A stretch of 64,000 nt of DNA, taken from contig NZ_AP022610.1 in NCBI RefSeq assembly GCF_010729665.1, forward strand, positions 4,774,001 to 4,838,000. Direction: 5' to 3'. The position numbers were made by a program, and so were the translations under genes. This DNA is from Mycolicibacterium madagascariense (GTDB taxonomy: Bacteria; Actinomycetota; Actinomycetes; Mycobacteriales; Mycobacteriaceae). The first letter of the stretch is position 1; each line of letters starts with the position of its first letter. Below, one piece after another: positions 9,277 to 16,902 of the stretch. Below the pieces are notes generated by a model. It ran no database searches, was not told the origin of the DNA, and saw only the letters and a list, made by a program, of their open reading frames with translations.

Positions 9277-10218
9277 ATGCGTTCCATCTGGAAGGGTTCC
9301 GTCGCGTTCGGCCTGGTGAACGTGCCGGTCAAGGTCTACAGCGCCACCGAGGACCATGACATCAAGTTCCACCAGGTCCACGCCAAGGACAACGGCCGCA
9401 TCCGTTACAAGCGGGTGTGCGAGGTGTGCGGTGAGGTGGTCGAATACCGCGACATCGCCAAGGCGTACGACTCCGACGACGGTCAGACGGTGATCATCAC
9501 CGACGAGGACATCGCGACGCTGCCCGAGGAACGCAGCCGCGAGATCGAGGTCATCGAGTTCATCCCCGCCGAGCAGCTCGACCCGATGATGTACGACAAG
9601 AGCTACTTCCTGGAGCCCGACTCCAAGTCGTCGAAATCCTATGTCCTGCTTGCCAAGACGCTCGCCGAGACCGACCGCGTCGCGATCGTGCACTTCGCGC
9701 TGCGCAACAAGACGCGGCTGGCAGCGTTGCGCGTCAAGGACTTCAGCAAGCGCGACGTCATGGTGATCCAGACGCTGCTGTGGCCCGACGAGATCCGCGA
9801 CCCCGACTTCCCCGTGCTCGACCAGAAGGTCGACATCAAGCCCGCCGAGCTGAAGATGGCCGGTCAGGTCGTCGAGTCGATGACCGACGACTTCCACCCC
9901 GATCAGTTCCGCGACGACTACCAGGAGCAGCTGCACGAACTGGTGCAGGCGAAACTCGAAGGCGGCGAAGCGTTTACGACCGAGGAGCCCGAACCGGAGA
10001 ACCTCGACGAGACCGACGACGTGTCCGACCTGCTGGCCAAGCTCGAGGCCAGCGTGAAGGCCCGCCAGGCCGGCGGCGGCTCCACGGCCGACGACGAGCC
10101 CGCCGAGCAGGCCCCCGCCAAGAAGACGGCAGCCAAGAAGACCGCGGCCAAGAAGGCGCCCGCGAAGAAGACCGCGGCCAAGAAGGCACCCGCGAAGAAG
10201 GCCGCCGCCAAGAAGTAA
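9277..10218 (+). CDS. mku: Non-homologous end-joining protein Ku
   Basis: The 313-residue DNA-end-binding homodimer begins MRSIWKGSVAFGLVNVPVK, the standard bacterial Ku start, and keeps the core to about residue 255. The last 60 residues are a Lys/Ala-rich tail with repeated AAKK, PAKK and TAKK units. The partner ligase LigD is not in this window. A CATACT hexamer ends five bases before the ATG, so the message may be leaderless. The sugar kinase gene ends 13 bases upstream. Confidence 0.96.
   Translation: MRSIWKGSVAFGLVNVPVKVYSATEDHDIKFHQVHAKDNGRIRYKRVCEVCGEVVEYRDIAKAYDSDDGQTVIITDEDIATLPEERSREIEVIEFIPAEQLDPMMYDKSYFLEPDSKSSKSYVLLAKTLAETDRVAIVHFALRNKTRLAALRVKDFSKRDVMVIQTLLWPDEIRDPDFPVLDQKVDIKPAELKMAGQVVESMTDDFHPDQFRDDYQEQLHELVQAKLEGGEAFTTEEPEPENLDETDDVSDLLAKLEASVKARQAGGGSTADDEPAEQAPAKKTAAKKTAAKKAPAKKTAAKKAPAKKAAAKK
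10118..10215 (+). repeat. Lys/Ala codon repeats in the Ku tail
   Basis: The 3' end of the Ku gene repeats GCCAAGAAG and GCGAAGAAG units. One stretch of about 30 bases (ACCGCGGCCAAGAAGGC...) occurs twice in tandem with a single change. It encodes the basic tail that in other mycobacterial Ku proteins contributes to DNA binding. Such repeats can change length by slippage. Confidence 0.8.
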
Positions 10219-10226
10219 TTCTCCCG

Positions 10227-10286
10227 GCGAGCAGTCGCGAAAGTGCGCAAACCTGCGGCGTGTCGCGCACATTTGTGACTGCTCGC
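10227..10286. terminator. Long imperfect hairpin downstream of ku
   Basis: Arms 10227-10248 and 10265-10286 pair at 19 of 22 positions. The outer arm GCGAGCAGTCGC matches the elements at 62-120 and 39869-39927. It starts nine bases after the Ku stop codon and probably ends the Ku transcript before the SDR promoter. Confidence 0.6.
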
Positions 10287-10304
10287 GGGGAATCGGGACA
10301 AAAA

Positions 10305-10318
10305 TAGAACGTGTTCTA
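10305..10318. promoter_or_regulatory. KstR-type operator palindrome (TAGAACGTGTTCTA)
   Basis: This perfect 14-base palindrome fits TNNAACNNGTTNNA, the motif described for the cholesterol regulon repressor KstR. It ends 14 bases before the GTG of the SDR gene and just upstream of a possible -10, TAGCGT (10320-10325). Binding is not shown; other TetR regulators also use AAC/GTT dyads. Confidence 0.55.
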
Positions 10319-10332
10319 GTAGCGTCTGCGGC

Positions 10333-11124
10333 GTGATTCTCGACAGGTTCAGGCTCGACGATCAGGTCGCCGTCGTCACGGGTGCGGGACGCGGCCTCGG
10401 GGCGGCGATGGCGGTGGCCTTCGCCGAGGCGGGCGCCGACGTGCTGATCGCCGCGCGTACGCAATCCCAGCTCGACGAGGTGGCCGAACAGATTCGCGCG
10501 ACCGGCCGCCGCGCCCACGTCGTGGCGGCCAACCTCGCGCACCCGGACGACACCGCCGCGCTGGCCGCGCAGGCGGTGGAGGCGTTCGGCCGACTAGACG
10601 TCGTCGTCAACAACGTCGGCGGGACCATGCCCGCGCCATTGCTCGACACCTCGACGAAGGAGCTGCGCGACGCGTTCGCCTTCAACGTCGCGACGGCGCA
10701 CGCGCTGACGACCGCGGCCGTTCCGCTGATGCTCGAGCACTCCGGTGGCGGCAGCATCGTCAACATCACCTCCACGATGAGCCGCGTCTCCGGCCGGGGC
10801 TTTGCCGCCTACGGCACCGCGAAGGCCGCACTCGCGCACTACACCCGGCTGTCGGCGCTGGACCTCGCCCCGCGGATCCGGGTGAACGCTATCGCCCCCG
10901 GCTCGATTCTCACCTCGGCGCTCGACATCCTGGCCAGCAACGACGAGCTGCGAAAGCCGATGGAGGAGGCCACGCCGCTGCGACGTCTCGGCGATCCGCT
11001 CGACATCGCCGCGGCCGCCGTCTACCTCGCCTCCCCCGCCGGCAGCTACCTGACGGGCAAGACCCTCGAGGTCGACGGCGGCATCACCCACCCCAACTTC
11101 GGCTTCCCCATCCCGGATCTGTGA
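10333..11124 (+). CDS. Short-chain dehydrogenase/reductase (Rv0927c-like)
   Basis: The 263-residue classical SDR has the cofactor motif TGAGRGLG at about 19-26, NNVGG at about 95, the catalytic Ser in [10 protein letters not shown] and YGTAKAAL as the Tyr-Lys pair. The C-terminus ([11 protein letters not shown]) is complete. The GTG at 10333 lies seven bases after a TAGCGT hexamer, so translation may start at the 5' end of the message. The following gene begins seven bases downstream, forming a pair with it. The KstR-type site in front hints at sterol or lipid metabolism. Confidence 0.9.
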   Translation: MILDRFRLDDQVAVVTGAGRGLGAAMAVAFAEAGADVLIAARTQSQLDEVAEQIRATGRRAHVVAANLAHPDDTAALAAQAVEAFGRLDVVVNNVGGTMPAPLLDTSTKELRDAFAFNVATAHALTTAAVPLMLEHSGGGSIVNITSTMSRVSGRGFAAYGTAKAALAHYTRLSALDLAPRIRVNAIAPGSILTSALDILASNDELRKPMEEATPLRRLGDPLDIAAAAVYLASPAGSYLTGKTLEVDGGITHPNFGFPIPDL

Positions 11125-11131
11125 GGACCAC

Positions 11132-12208
11132 GTGAGCATCAAGGTAGCCGCCGTCGGCACGGGCAACGTCGGCAAGCACGCGTTGGCCCAGCTGATCACC
11201 GATTCCCGCTTCGAGCTGACCGGGGTGTGGGTGTCCTCGGACGCCAAGGCCGGCAAGGACGCGGGAGAGCTTGCCGGACTTGGGGTTTCGACCGGTGTCG
11301 CGGCGACCACCGACCTGGACGCCATCCTCGCCGCGACACCGGAGTGCGTGGTCTACACGGCGATGGCCGACAACCGGCTCGTCGAGGCGCTCGAGGACTA
11401 CCGTCGCCTCCTCGCCGCGGGCGTCAACGTCGTCGCGAGTGCCGCGGTGTTCCTGCAATACCCCTGGGGCACACTGCCTCCCGAGATGATCGCCCCCATC
11501 GAGGAGGCCGCCGCCGAGGGTGGGGCCAGCATCTTCGTCAACGGCATCGATCCCGGTTTCGCGAACGATCTGCTCCCGATGGCCCTGGCGGGCACGTGCC
11601 AGAGCATCGAGCAGGTGCGCTGCATGGAGATCATCAACTACGACACCTACGACAGCGCCACCGTGATGTTCGACGTCATGGGCTTCGGCCGGCCGCTGGA
11701 CGAAGTCCCCATGCTGTTGCAACCGGGGGTGCTGAGCCTGGCGTGGGGCTCGGTCGTGCGTCAACTCGCTGCGGGCCTTGGCATTTCGCTCGACGAGGTG
11801 ACCGAGGTGTACACCCGCGTGCCCGCGCCCGAAGCCTTCGACATCGCGTCGGGCCACGTCGCCGAGGGCACCGCGGCGGCCCTGCGCTTCGAGGTGCGCG
11901 GCATGCTCGGCGGCACCCCCGTCGTCGTGCTCGAACACGTCACCCGGCTACGCGACGATCTGTGCCCGGAGTGGCCGCAGCCCGCCCAGCCCGGCGGGTC
12001 CTACCGCATCGAGATCACCGGCGAACCCAGCTATGCGGTCGACCTCCGGCTGAGCAGCGCGCACGGCGACCACAACCACGCGGGCCTGGTGGCCACCGCC
12101 GCCAGAGTCGTCAACGCCATCCCCGAGGTGATCGCCGCAGCCCCCGGAATCCGCACGACGCTCGACCTTCCCCTGGTCACCGGAAATGGGTTGTACGCTG
12201 GACATTGA
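11132..12208 (+). CDS. DapB-like NAD(P)H-dependent dehydrogenase (Rv0926c-like)
   Basis: The protein has 358 residues with an N-terminal Rossmann motif VGTGNVGKHALAQ and then a fold related to dihydrodipicolinate reductase and 2,4-diaminopentanoate dehydrogenase. IFVNGIDPGFANDLLP is a conserved substrate-domain segment in this group. It is co-transcribed with the SDR (GTG seven bases after its stop). The substrate is unknown; annotation as an amine dehydrogenase elsewhere rests on similarity. Confidence 0.85.
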   Translation: MSIKVAAVGTGNVGKHALAQLITDSRFELTGVWVSSDAKAGKDAGELAGLGVSTGVAATTDLDAILAATPECVVYTAMADNRLVEALEDYRRLLAAGVNVVASAAVFLQYPWGTLPPEMIAPIEEAAAEGGASIFVNGIDPGFANDLLPMALAGTCQSIEQVRCMEIINYDTYDSATVMFDVMGFGRPLDEVPMLLQPGVLSLAWGSVVRQLAAGLGISLDEVTEVYTRVPAPEAFDIASGHVAEGTAAALRFEVRGMLGGTPVVVLEHVTRLRDDLCPEWPQPAQPGGSYRIEITGEPSYAVDLRLSSAHGDHNHAGLVATAARVVNAIPEVIAAAPGIRTTLDLPLVTGNGLYAGH

Positions 12209-12237
12209 TGGTCTGTTCACCTAGTTAGGGGTCCGTC

Positions 12238-12597
12238 ATGCGCGTGCGTCGCCTGCTCGTCGTGGTCGCTTCCACGGGCGCCCTGGTGACGCTCTCCGCC
12301 GCTCCGGCAGCGTCGGCCGACCCCAGCGACGGCTCCAATCCGCCGCCGTGCACGAGCGTGGGCGGCGGCACGACCACCGGCACCAACCTCACGACCTGTC
12401 AGTCGCCGGGCAACGTCCAGATCACCGCGGGCGCACCCGACGTGGCGTCGTCCCTGTACCCCTGGGACGACGACTTCTTCGGTCCGGCCTTCATCATCGG
12501 CGGCAACGGCGGCGGCTTCCACGGCGGTGGCGGCGGCGGTGCAGCTGGCGGCGGCGGCGGTGCGACCGGTGGCGGTGGCGGTGGCGGGCATCACTAG
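12238..12597 (+). CDS. Small secreted glycine-rich protein
   Basis: The 119-residue protein has a signal peptide (basic MRVRR, hydrophobic core, cleavage after APAASA near residue 28), two Cys residues in the N-terminal third that could form a disulphide, and a C-terminal tail made almost only of Gly, Ala and His (about 83-119). An AGGGG ribosome site is six bases before the ATG. No function is recognised. The His-ended Gly tail next to a metal transporter is suggestive but not evidence of metal binding. Confidence 0.75.
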   Translation: MRVRRLLVVVASTGALVTLSAAPAASADPSDGSNPPPCTSVGGGTTTGTNLTTCQSPGNVQITAGAPDVASSLYPWDDDFFGPAFIIGGNGGGFHGGGGGGAAGGGGGATGGGGGGGHH

Positions 12598-12614
12598 CCC
12601 CAAGTAGCCCGCCC

Positions 12615-12636
12615 GTTAGGTTTCGGCTAACCTAAC
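12615..12636. promoter_or_regulatory. MntR/IdeR-type operator upstream of mntH
   Basis: A perfect dyad GTTAGGTT-N6-AACCTAAC lies 36 bases before the mntH start. It matches the TTAGGTTAG-C-CTAACCTAA IdeR/DtxR box in both arms but is one base longer across the centre. Since the target is a manganese transporter, the manganese-responsive DtxR relative MntR is the more likely ligand. Confidence 0.65.
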
Positions 12637-12671
12637 TTTTCTATTCGACCCACCGGATAGAAGGGGCGGAG

Positions 12672-13898
12672 TTGGCGTTCACCATCAGGGCACCGCAACG
12701 CGCCACCGCGCTGCTGCTCGGTCCGGCCTTCGTGGCCGCCATCGCCTACGTCGATCCCGGCAACGTGGCCGCGAACGTCAGCGCCGGCGCGCAGTTCGGC
12801 TTCCTGCTGGTGTGGGTCATCATCGTGGCGAACGTCATGGCGGGCCTGGTGCAGTACCTGTCGGCGAAGCTCGGCCTGGTGACCGGACGCACGCTCCCCG
12901 AGGCCGTCGCCCAGGGCACCGGCACCCGCACCAGGGTCGCCTACTGGCTGCAGGCCGAATTGGTGGCCATGGCCACCGATCTCGCCGAGGTGGTGGGCGG
13001 CGCGATCGCGCTGTACCTGTTGTTCGGGCTGCCGCTACTGATCGGCGGTGTCATCACCGGCGTGGTGTCGTTGCTGCTGCTCGCGATCCAGAACCGCCGC
13101 GGCCAGCAGGTCTTCGAGCGCGTCGTCACCGGACTGCTGCTCGTCATCGCCATCGGCTTCCTCGCCAGCGTGGTCGTCGAACCGCCCGCCGCGGGCGACG
13201 TGCTGGGCGGCGTCGTCCCGCGCTTCGACGGTCCGGAGAGCGTCCTGCTCGCCACCGCGATGCTCGGCGCGACCGTCATGCCGCACGCCGTCTACCTGCA
13301 CTCCGCGCTCGCCCGCGACCGCCATGGCCACGCCGAGGCGGGCGCCCCGCGACAGCGGTTGCTGCGGGCCACCCGCTGGGACGTCGGGCTCGCCATGCTG
13401 GTGGCGGGTGCGGTCAACCTGGCCATGCTGCTCGTCGCGGCGACCAACCTGCAGGGCATGGGCGGCACGGATTCCATCGAGGGCGCCTACTCCGCCGTGC
13501 AGGGCACCCTCGGCCACGTCGTCGCGCTGTTCTTCGCCATCGGCCTGCTCGCCTCCGGGCTCGCCTCCACCTCGGTCGGCGCCTACGCCGGGGCGATGAT
13601 CATGCAGGGCCTGCTCCACAGGTCCTACCCGCTGCTGCTGCGGCGGCTCGTCACGCTCGTTCCGGCCCTCGTCGTGCTGGCACTCGGCGTCGACGCCAGC
13701 CGGGTGCTGGTGCTCTCCCAGGTGGTGCTGTCGTTCGGCATACCGTTCGCCCTGGTGCCGCTCATCCGGCTGACCAGCAACCGGACGCTGATGGGCGCCG
13801 ACGTCAACGGGCGCATCACCACCGGCCTCGGATGGATCGTCGCCGCAATCATTAGTGTGCTGAACGTGGTCCTCATCTATCTGACAGTCACCGGCTGA
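12672..13898 (+). CDS. mntH: NRAMP divalent metal transporter (Mn2+/H+ symporter)
   Basis: The 408-residue inner-membrane protein carries both NRAMP metal-site motifs: DPGN in AYVDPGNVAANV on helix 1 and MPHAVYLHS on helix 6. It has 11 predicted helices. The start is a TTG at 12672 behind AAGGGGCGGAG, a good ribosome site. A DtxR-type dyad lies just upstream, so repression by manganese or iron is expected. The next gene starts on the base after its stop. Confidence 0.93.
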   Translation: MAFTIRAPQRATALLLGPAFVAAIAYVDPGNVAANVSAGAQFGFLLVWVIIVANVMAGLVQYLSAKLGLVTGRTLPEAVAQGTGTRTRVAYWLQAELVAMATDLAEVVGGAIALYLLFGLPLLIGGVITGVVSLLLLAIQNRRGQQVFERVVTGLLLVIAIGFLASVVVEPPAAGDVLGGVVPRFDGPESVLLATAMLGATVMPHAVYLHSALARDRHGHAEAGAPRQRLLRATRWDVGLAMLVAGAVNLAMLLVAATNLQGMGGTDSIEGAYSAVQGTLGHVVALFFAIGLLASGLASTSVGAYAGAMIMQGLLHRSYPLLLRRLVTLVPALVVLALGVDASRVLVLSQVVLSFGIPFALVPLIRLTSNRTLMGADVNGRITTGLGWIVAAIISVLNVVLIYLTVTG

Positions 13899-14960
13899 AT
13901 GCAGCCCTACTTCGCGTACGGGTCGAACCTGAACGTGACGCAGATGGCGCGACGCTGTCCCGACGCCAGGGATCCCCGGCCGGCAACGCTGGCCGACCAC
14001 GACTGGCTCATCAACGAACGCGGCGTCGCCACCATCGAACCCCTCGACGGCGCCGAGGTGCACGGCGTCCTGTGGCAGGTCAGCGACGACGACCTCGTCG
14101 TGCTCGACAGCGCCGAGGGCGTGCCGGTGCGCTACCGCCGCGACCGGCTGACGGTGCAGACCGCCGCGGGCCCCCAGGAAGCCTGGGTGTACGTGGACCA
14201 CCGCGTCGAACCGGGCCCACCCCGCGAGGGCTATCTGGAGCGCATCATCGACGGCGCGCGCCATCACGGGCTGCCGCCGCGCTGGCTCGACTTCCTCCGC
14301 CGCTGGGACCCGGTGCACTGGCCACGCCAGCTGCCACCGACGGATCTGCCTGCGCCGCAATCGCTTTCGGAGCTGCTCGACGAGCCGGGCGTCGTCGAGG
14401 ACAGCACGCTGCGCTCGCGCTTCGGCTTCCTCGCCATCCACGGCGGCGGTTTGGAGCGGATGACCGACGTGATCGCCGAGCGCGCGGCACGGGCGGCGGA
14501 TGCGTCGGTGTACGTCGTGCGCCACCCGAAGGACTACCCCCACCACCTGTCGTCCTCGGCGTACCGGGCGGGCGAGTCCAACCTGCTCGACGCATTCCTG
14601 GACCACGTCGACGTCGTGGTGTCCCTGCACGGGTACGGCCGCGTCGGCCGCACGATGCAGTTGCTGGCCGGTGGCGGCAACCGGGAGTTGGCCGCCCACC
14701 TCGCGACCCACGTGACCGTGCCCGGCTACGAGGTGGTCACCGACCTCGACGCCATCCCGAGGGAGCTGCGTGGCCTGCACCCGAACAACCCCGTCAACCG
14801 CGCCAGGCGGGGTGGGGCCCAGTTGGAGTTGACGCCGCGGGTGCGCGGAATCAGCCCTCGCAGCGGACCCGTCGGCGACGACGGGCTGTGCGCCGCGACG
14901 TCGGCGCTCGTCGCCGGCCTGATCGATGCCGCGCGCACCTGGCCGTCAGCGCAGCGGTGA
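13899..14960 (+). CDS. Gamma-glutamyl cyclotransferase / poly-gamma-glutamate hydrolase fusion
   Basis: The protein has 353 residues. Residues 1-115 are a GGCT-type domain: AYGSN near the N-terminus and LDSAEGVPVRYRRDRL, a family signature. Residues 165-345 match the phage-type poly-gamma-glutamate hydrolase family, with candidate zinc ligands in AIHGGGLE and SLHGYGR. The ATG directly follows the mntH stop. The first domain would release 5-oxoproline from gamma-glutamyl compounds and the second would cut gamma-linked glutamate; the natural substrate is unknown. It resembles Rv0923c of M. tuberculosis in size and place. Confidence 0.8.
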   Translation: MQPYFAYGSNLNVTQMARRCPDARDPRPATLADHDWLINERGVATIEPLDGAEVHGVLWQVSDDDLVVLDSAEGVPVRYRRDRLTVQTAAGPQEAWVYVDHRVEPGPPREGYLERIIDGARHHGLPPRWLDFLRRWDPVHWPRQLPPTDLPAPQSLSELLDEPGVVEDSTLRSRFGFLAIHGGGLERMTDVIAERAARAADASVYVVRHPKDYPHHLSSSAYRAGESNLLDAFLDHVDVVVSLHGYGRVGRTMQLLAGGGNRELAAHLATHVTVPGYEVVTDLDAIPRELRGLHPNNPVNRARRGGAQLELTPRVRGISPRSGPVGDDGLCAATSALVAGLIDAARTWPSAQR

Positions 14961-15368
14961 CGGCGTCGAACCCAGTTCGCTCAGTGCCGACGGCAAGTCG
15001 TCGGACTGGGGCAGACCGGTCGTGCCGCACGCGCGCATGACGCGTCGCAGCGCCGGACCCGCCACCAGCCGCCAGCGCACGCCGTTGCGCGCGCAGCCGT
15101 GGTCGACGCGGTGCAGCACCGCCAGCGCGGGCGCTCCGAAGAAGTCGACCGTGCTGGTGTCCAGGACCAGGGTGCCCGCGATCGCGACGTGCCGCTCGAC
15201 GTAACCGGCCAGTCGCCCGGCGTTGCTCGCGTCGACCTCCCCATGCACGCACAGGACCAGGGATCGAGGCGCGCGGACGGCGGTGACGCCTGCTCGACCC
15301 CACTGTTCGTCGACCCCGACGGACGTGGGATCGGGGCGGTAGAGCCGACACGTGCCAATGGTGGTCAT
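14946..15368 (-). CDS. STAS-domain protein without the usual phospho-serine
   Basis: The protein has 140 residues, mostly one STAS domain (about 35-135) of the anti-anti-sigma type. At the site where regulators of this family read DSSG, this one reads FFGAPALAVL, so the phosphorylated Ser is an Ala (about residue 79). The ATG at 15368 sits behind a GGGGG-type ribosome site. The 3' end overlaps the convergent fusion gene by 15 bases. It could be a constitutively active or scaffold STAS; no kinase or sigma gene is adjacent. Confidence 0.8.
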   Translation of the reverse strand: MTTIGTCRLYRPDPTSVGVDEQWGRAGVTAVRAPRSLVLCVHGEVDASNAGRLAGYVERHVAIAGTLVLDTSTVDFFGAPALAVLHRVDHGCARNGVRWRLVAGPALRRVMRACGTTGLPQSDDLPSALSELGSTPSPLR

Positions 15369-15517
15369 CGCGACCCCCTGACCTCGAAGAACGGGCATGT
15401 GGACCGCCGGGTGCTCGACGTAGGGGCAACCTACAACGGATTCCGCACCTCGATGTCCGGATTCGCCAACAGCACCAAAGCTCGACGGTGACGTCAATAC
15501 GGGCCGGCAAACGGCAG

Positions 15518-15540
15518 ACGGCGACGGATTTCGTCGCCGT
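15518..15540 (-). terminator. Hairpin after the amino acid permease gene
   Basis: A perfect nine-base stem, ACGGCGACG with CGTCGCCGT, closes a five-base loop two bases beyond the permease stop. There is no U-tract. It would end the amidohydrolase-permease transcript. Confidence 0.6.
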
Positions 15541-15542
15541 GG

Positions 15543-16895
15543 TTACTCCTCGATCGCCAGCACCGGCGTCGGGCGCCGGAACGCCCTGGTGACGACGAGC
15601 AGCCAGACGAAGCCCAGCGCCAACCAGATCAGGCCCACCTCGCGTGTCAGCGGGGTCAGGCTCGTCCACAACCACACGGTCAGCGCGAAGCCGATCAGTG
15701 GCAGGAGCAGGTTGTTGACGACGTTCCGCTGACGCTCGTCGACGAAGTAGTGCTTGATGACGGTCAGGTTGACCGCCGAAAACGCCACTAGCGCACCGAA
15801 ACTCACGATCGAGGCCAGGAAGTCGAGCTTGATCCAGATGGCGGCCAGGGAGACAACCGACACCACCAGGATCGCGAACGTCGGCGTGGAGAACCTCGCC
15901 GAGACGTGGCCGAACACCCGACGCGGCATGATGCCGTCGCGTCCCATCGCGTACAGGATCCGGGCCACCGACGCCTGCGAGGTCAACGCCGAGCCGAACG
16001 CGCCCGCGATGTAGGCCGCGGTGAAGAACGTGTTGAGGAATTGCCCGCCGGCCGCGGTCATGACGTCCAGCGACCCGGAGTCGACGTCGGCGAAGTGATT
16101 GGACGGGAACACCAGCTGCGAGACGTAGGCGAGCAGGAAGAAGATGACGCCGCAGACCACGGTGGCGATCATGATCGCCCTTGGCACGCTGCGGGTCGGG
16201 TCCTTCGCCTCCTCCGACAGGGTCGAGACCGCGTCGAAGCCGAGGAACGACAGACACAGGATCGCCGCACCCGCGAACACCGGCTGGATCCCGGCCGTCG
16301 TGCCGTCGCCGGTGAAGGGGGCCATCAGGTTGACGTTGCCCAGCTTGTTGATCGTCATGAAGGACATCACGACGAACACGACGATGAAGATGATCTGCAC
16401 CGCCAGCAGCAGGAAGTTGGCCCGCGCCACCGACACGATGCCCACGACGTTGAGCACCGTCACCAGGACGATCGAGGCCAGCACGAACACCCAGGCGGGT
16501 ACGGCGGGGATCGCCGCCGCCAGGTAGATCCCGATGACCAGGTAGTTCAGCATCGGCAAGAAGAGGTAGTCCAGCAGCAGCGACCAGCCGGCCAGGAAGC
16601 CGACCGGCGCCCCGAACGTGCGCTGGGTGTAGGCGTAGGTCGAACCCGCGACGGGGAACGCCGCCGACATCCTGGCGTAGGACCTCGCCGTGAACACCAT
16701 CGCGGCGAGGGTCACCAGGTAGGCGACCGACAGCCGACCACCCGTGAGCTGGGTGACGATGCCATAGGTGGTGTACACCGTCAGCGGCACCATGTAGACC
16801 ATGCCGAACAGCACCAGGGCAGGCACCCCGAGCGCGCGCTTGAGATGGCCTTCGGTCTCGACTGTCGTCGTCGTCACTTCTGCCGACACTGGCAT
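15543..16895 (-). CDS. APC-superfamily amino acid permease
   Basis: The 450-residue protein has 12 predicted membrane helices. The N-terminal helix carries GxG-like GMVYMVPLTVYTTYGI and the segment SFLGFDAVSTLSEEAKDP is typical of the APC family loop after helix 6. The ATG at 16895 is preceded by AGGAAGGG. It lies seven bases after the amidohydrolase stop, so uptake of a substrate and its hydrolysis are probably coupled. The substrate cannot be named from sequence. Confidence 0.9.
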   Translation of the reverse strand: MPVSAEVTTTTVETEGHLKRALGVPALVLFGMVYMVPLTVYTTYGIVTQLTGGRLSVAYLVTLAAMVFTARSYARMSAAFPVAGSTYAYTQRTFGAPVGFLAGWSLLLDYLFLPMLNYLVIGIYLAAAIPAVPAWVFVLASIVLVTVLNVVGIVSVARANFLLLAVQIIFIVVFVVMSFMTINKLGNVNLMAPFTGDGTTAGIQPVFAGAAILCLSFLGFDAVSTLSEEAKDPTRSVPRAIMIATVVCGVIFFLLAYVSQLVFPSNHFADVDSGSLDVMTAAGGQFLNTFFTAAYIAGAFGSALTSQASVARILYAMGRDGIMPRRVFGHVSARFSTPTFAILVVSVVSLAAIWIKLDFLASIVSFGALVAFSAVNLTVIKHYFVDERQRNVVNNLLLPLIGFALTVWLWTSLTPLTREVGLIWLALGFVWLLVVTRAFRRPTPVLAIEE

Positions 16896-16902
16896 TCCCT
16901 TC

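Noticed and set aside
10118..10215. Ku tail repeats as a mobile or minisatellite element
   Set aside because: They are in frame, encode the known basic tail and do not occur elsewhere in the window.
12525..12597. PE_PGRS-type protein
   Set aside because: The Gly-rich tail lacks a PE domain and GGAGG-type repeats; it is a short secreted protein with a signal peptide.
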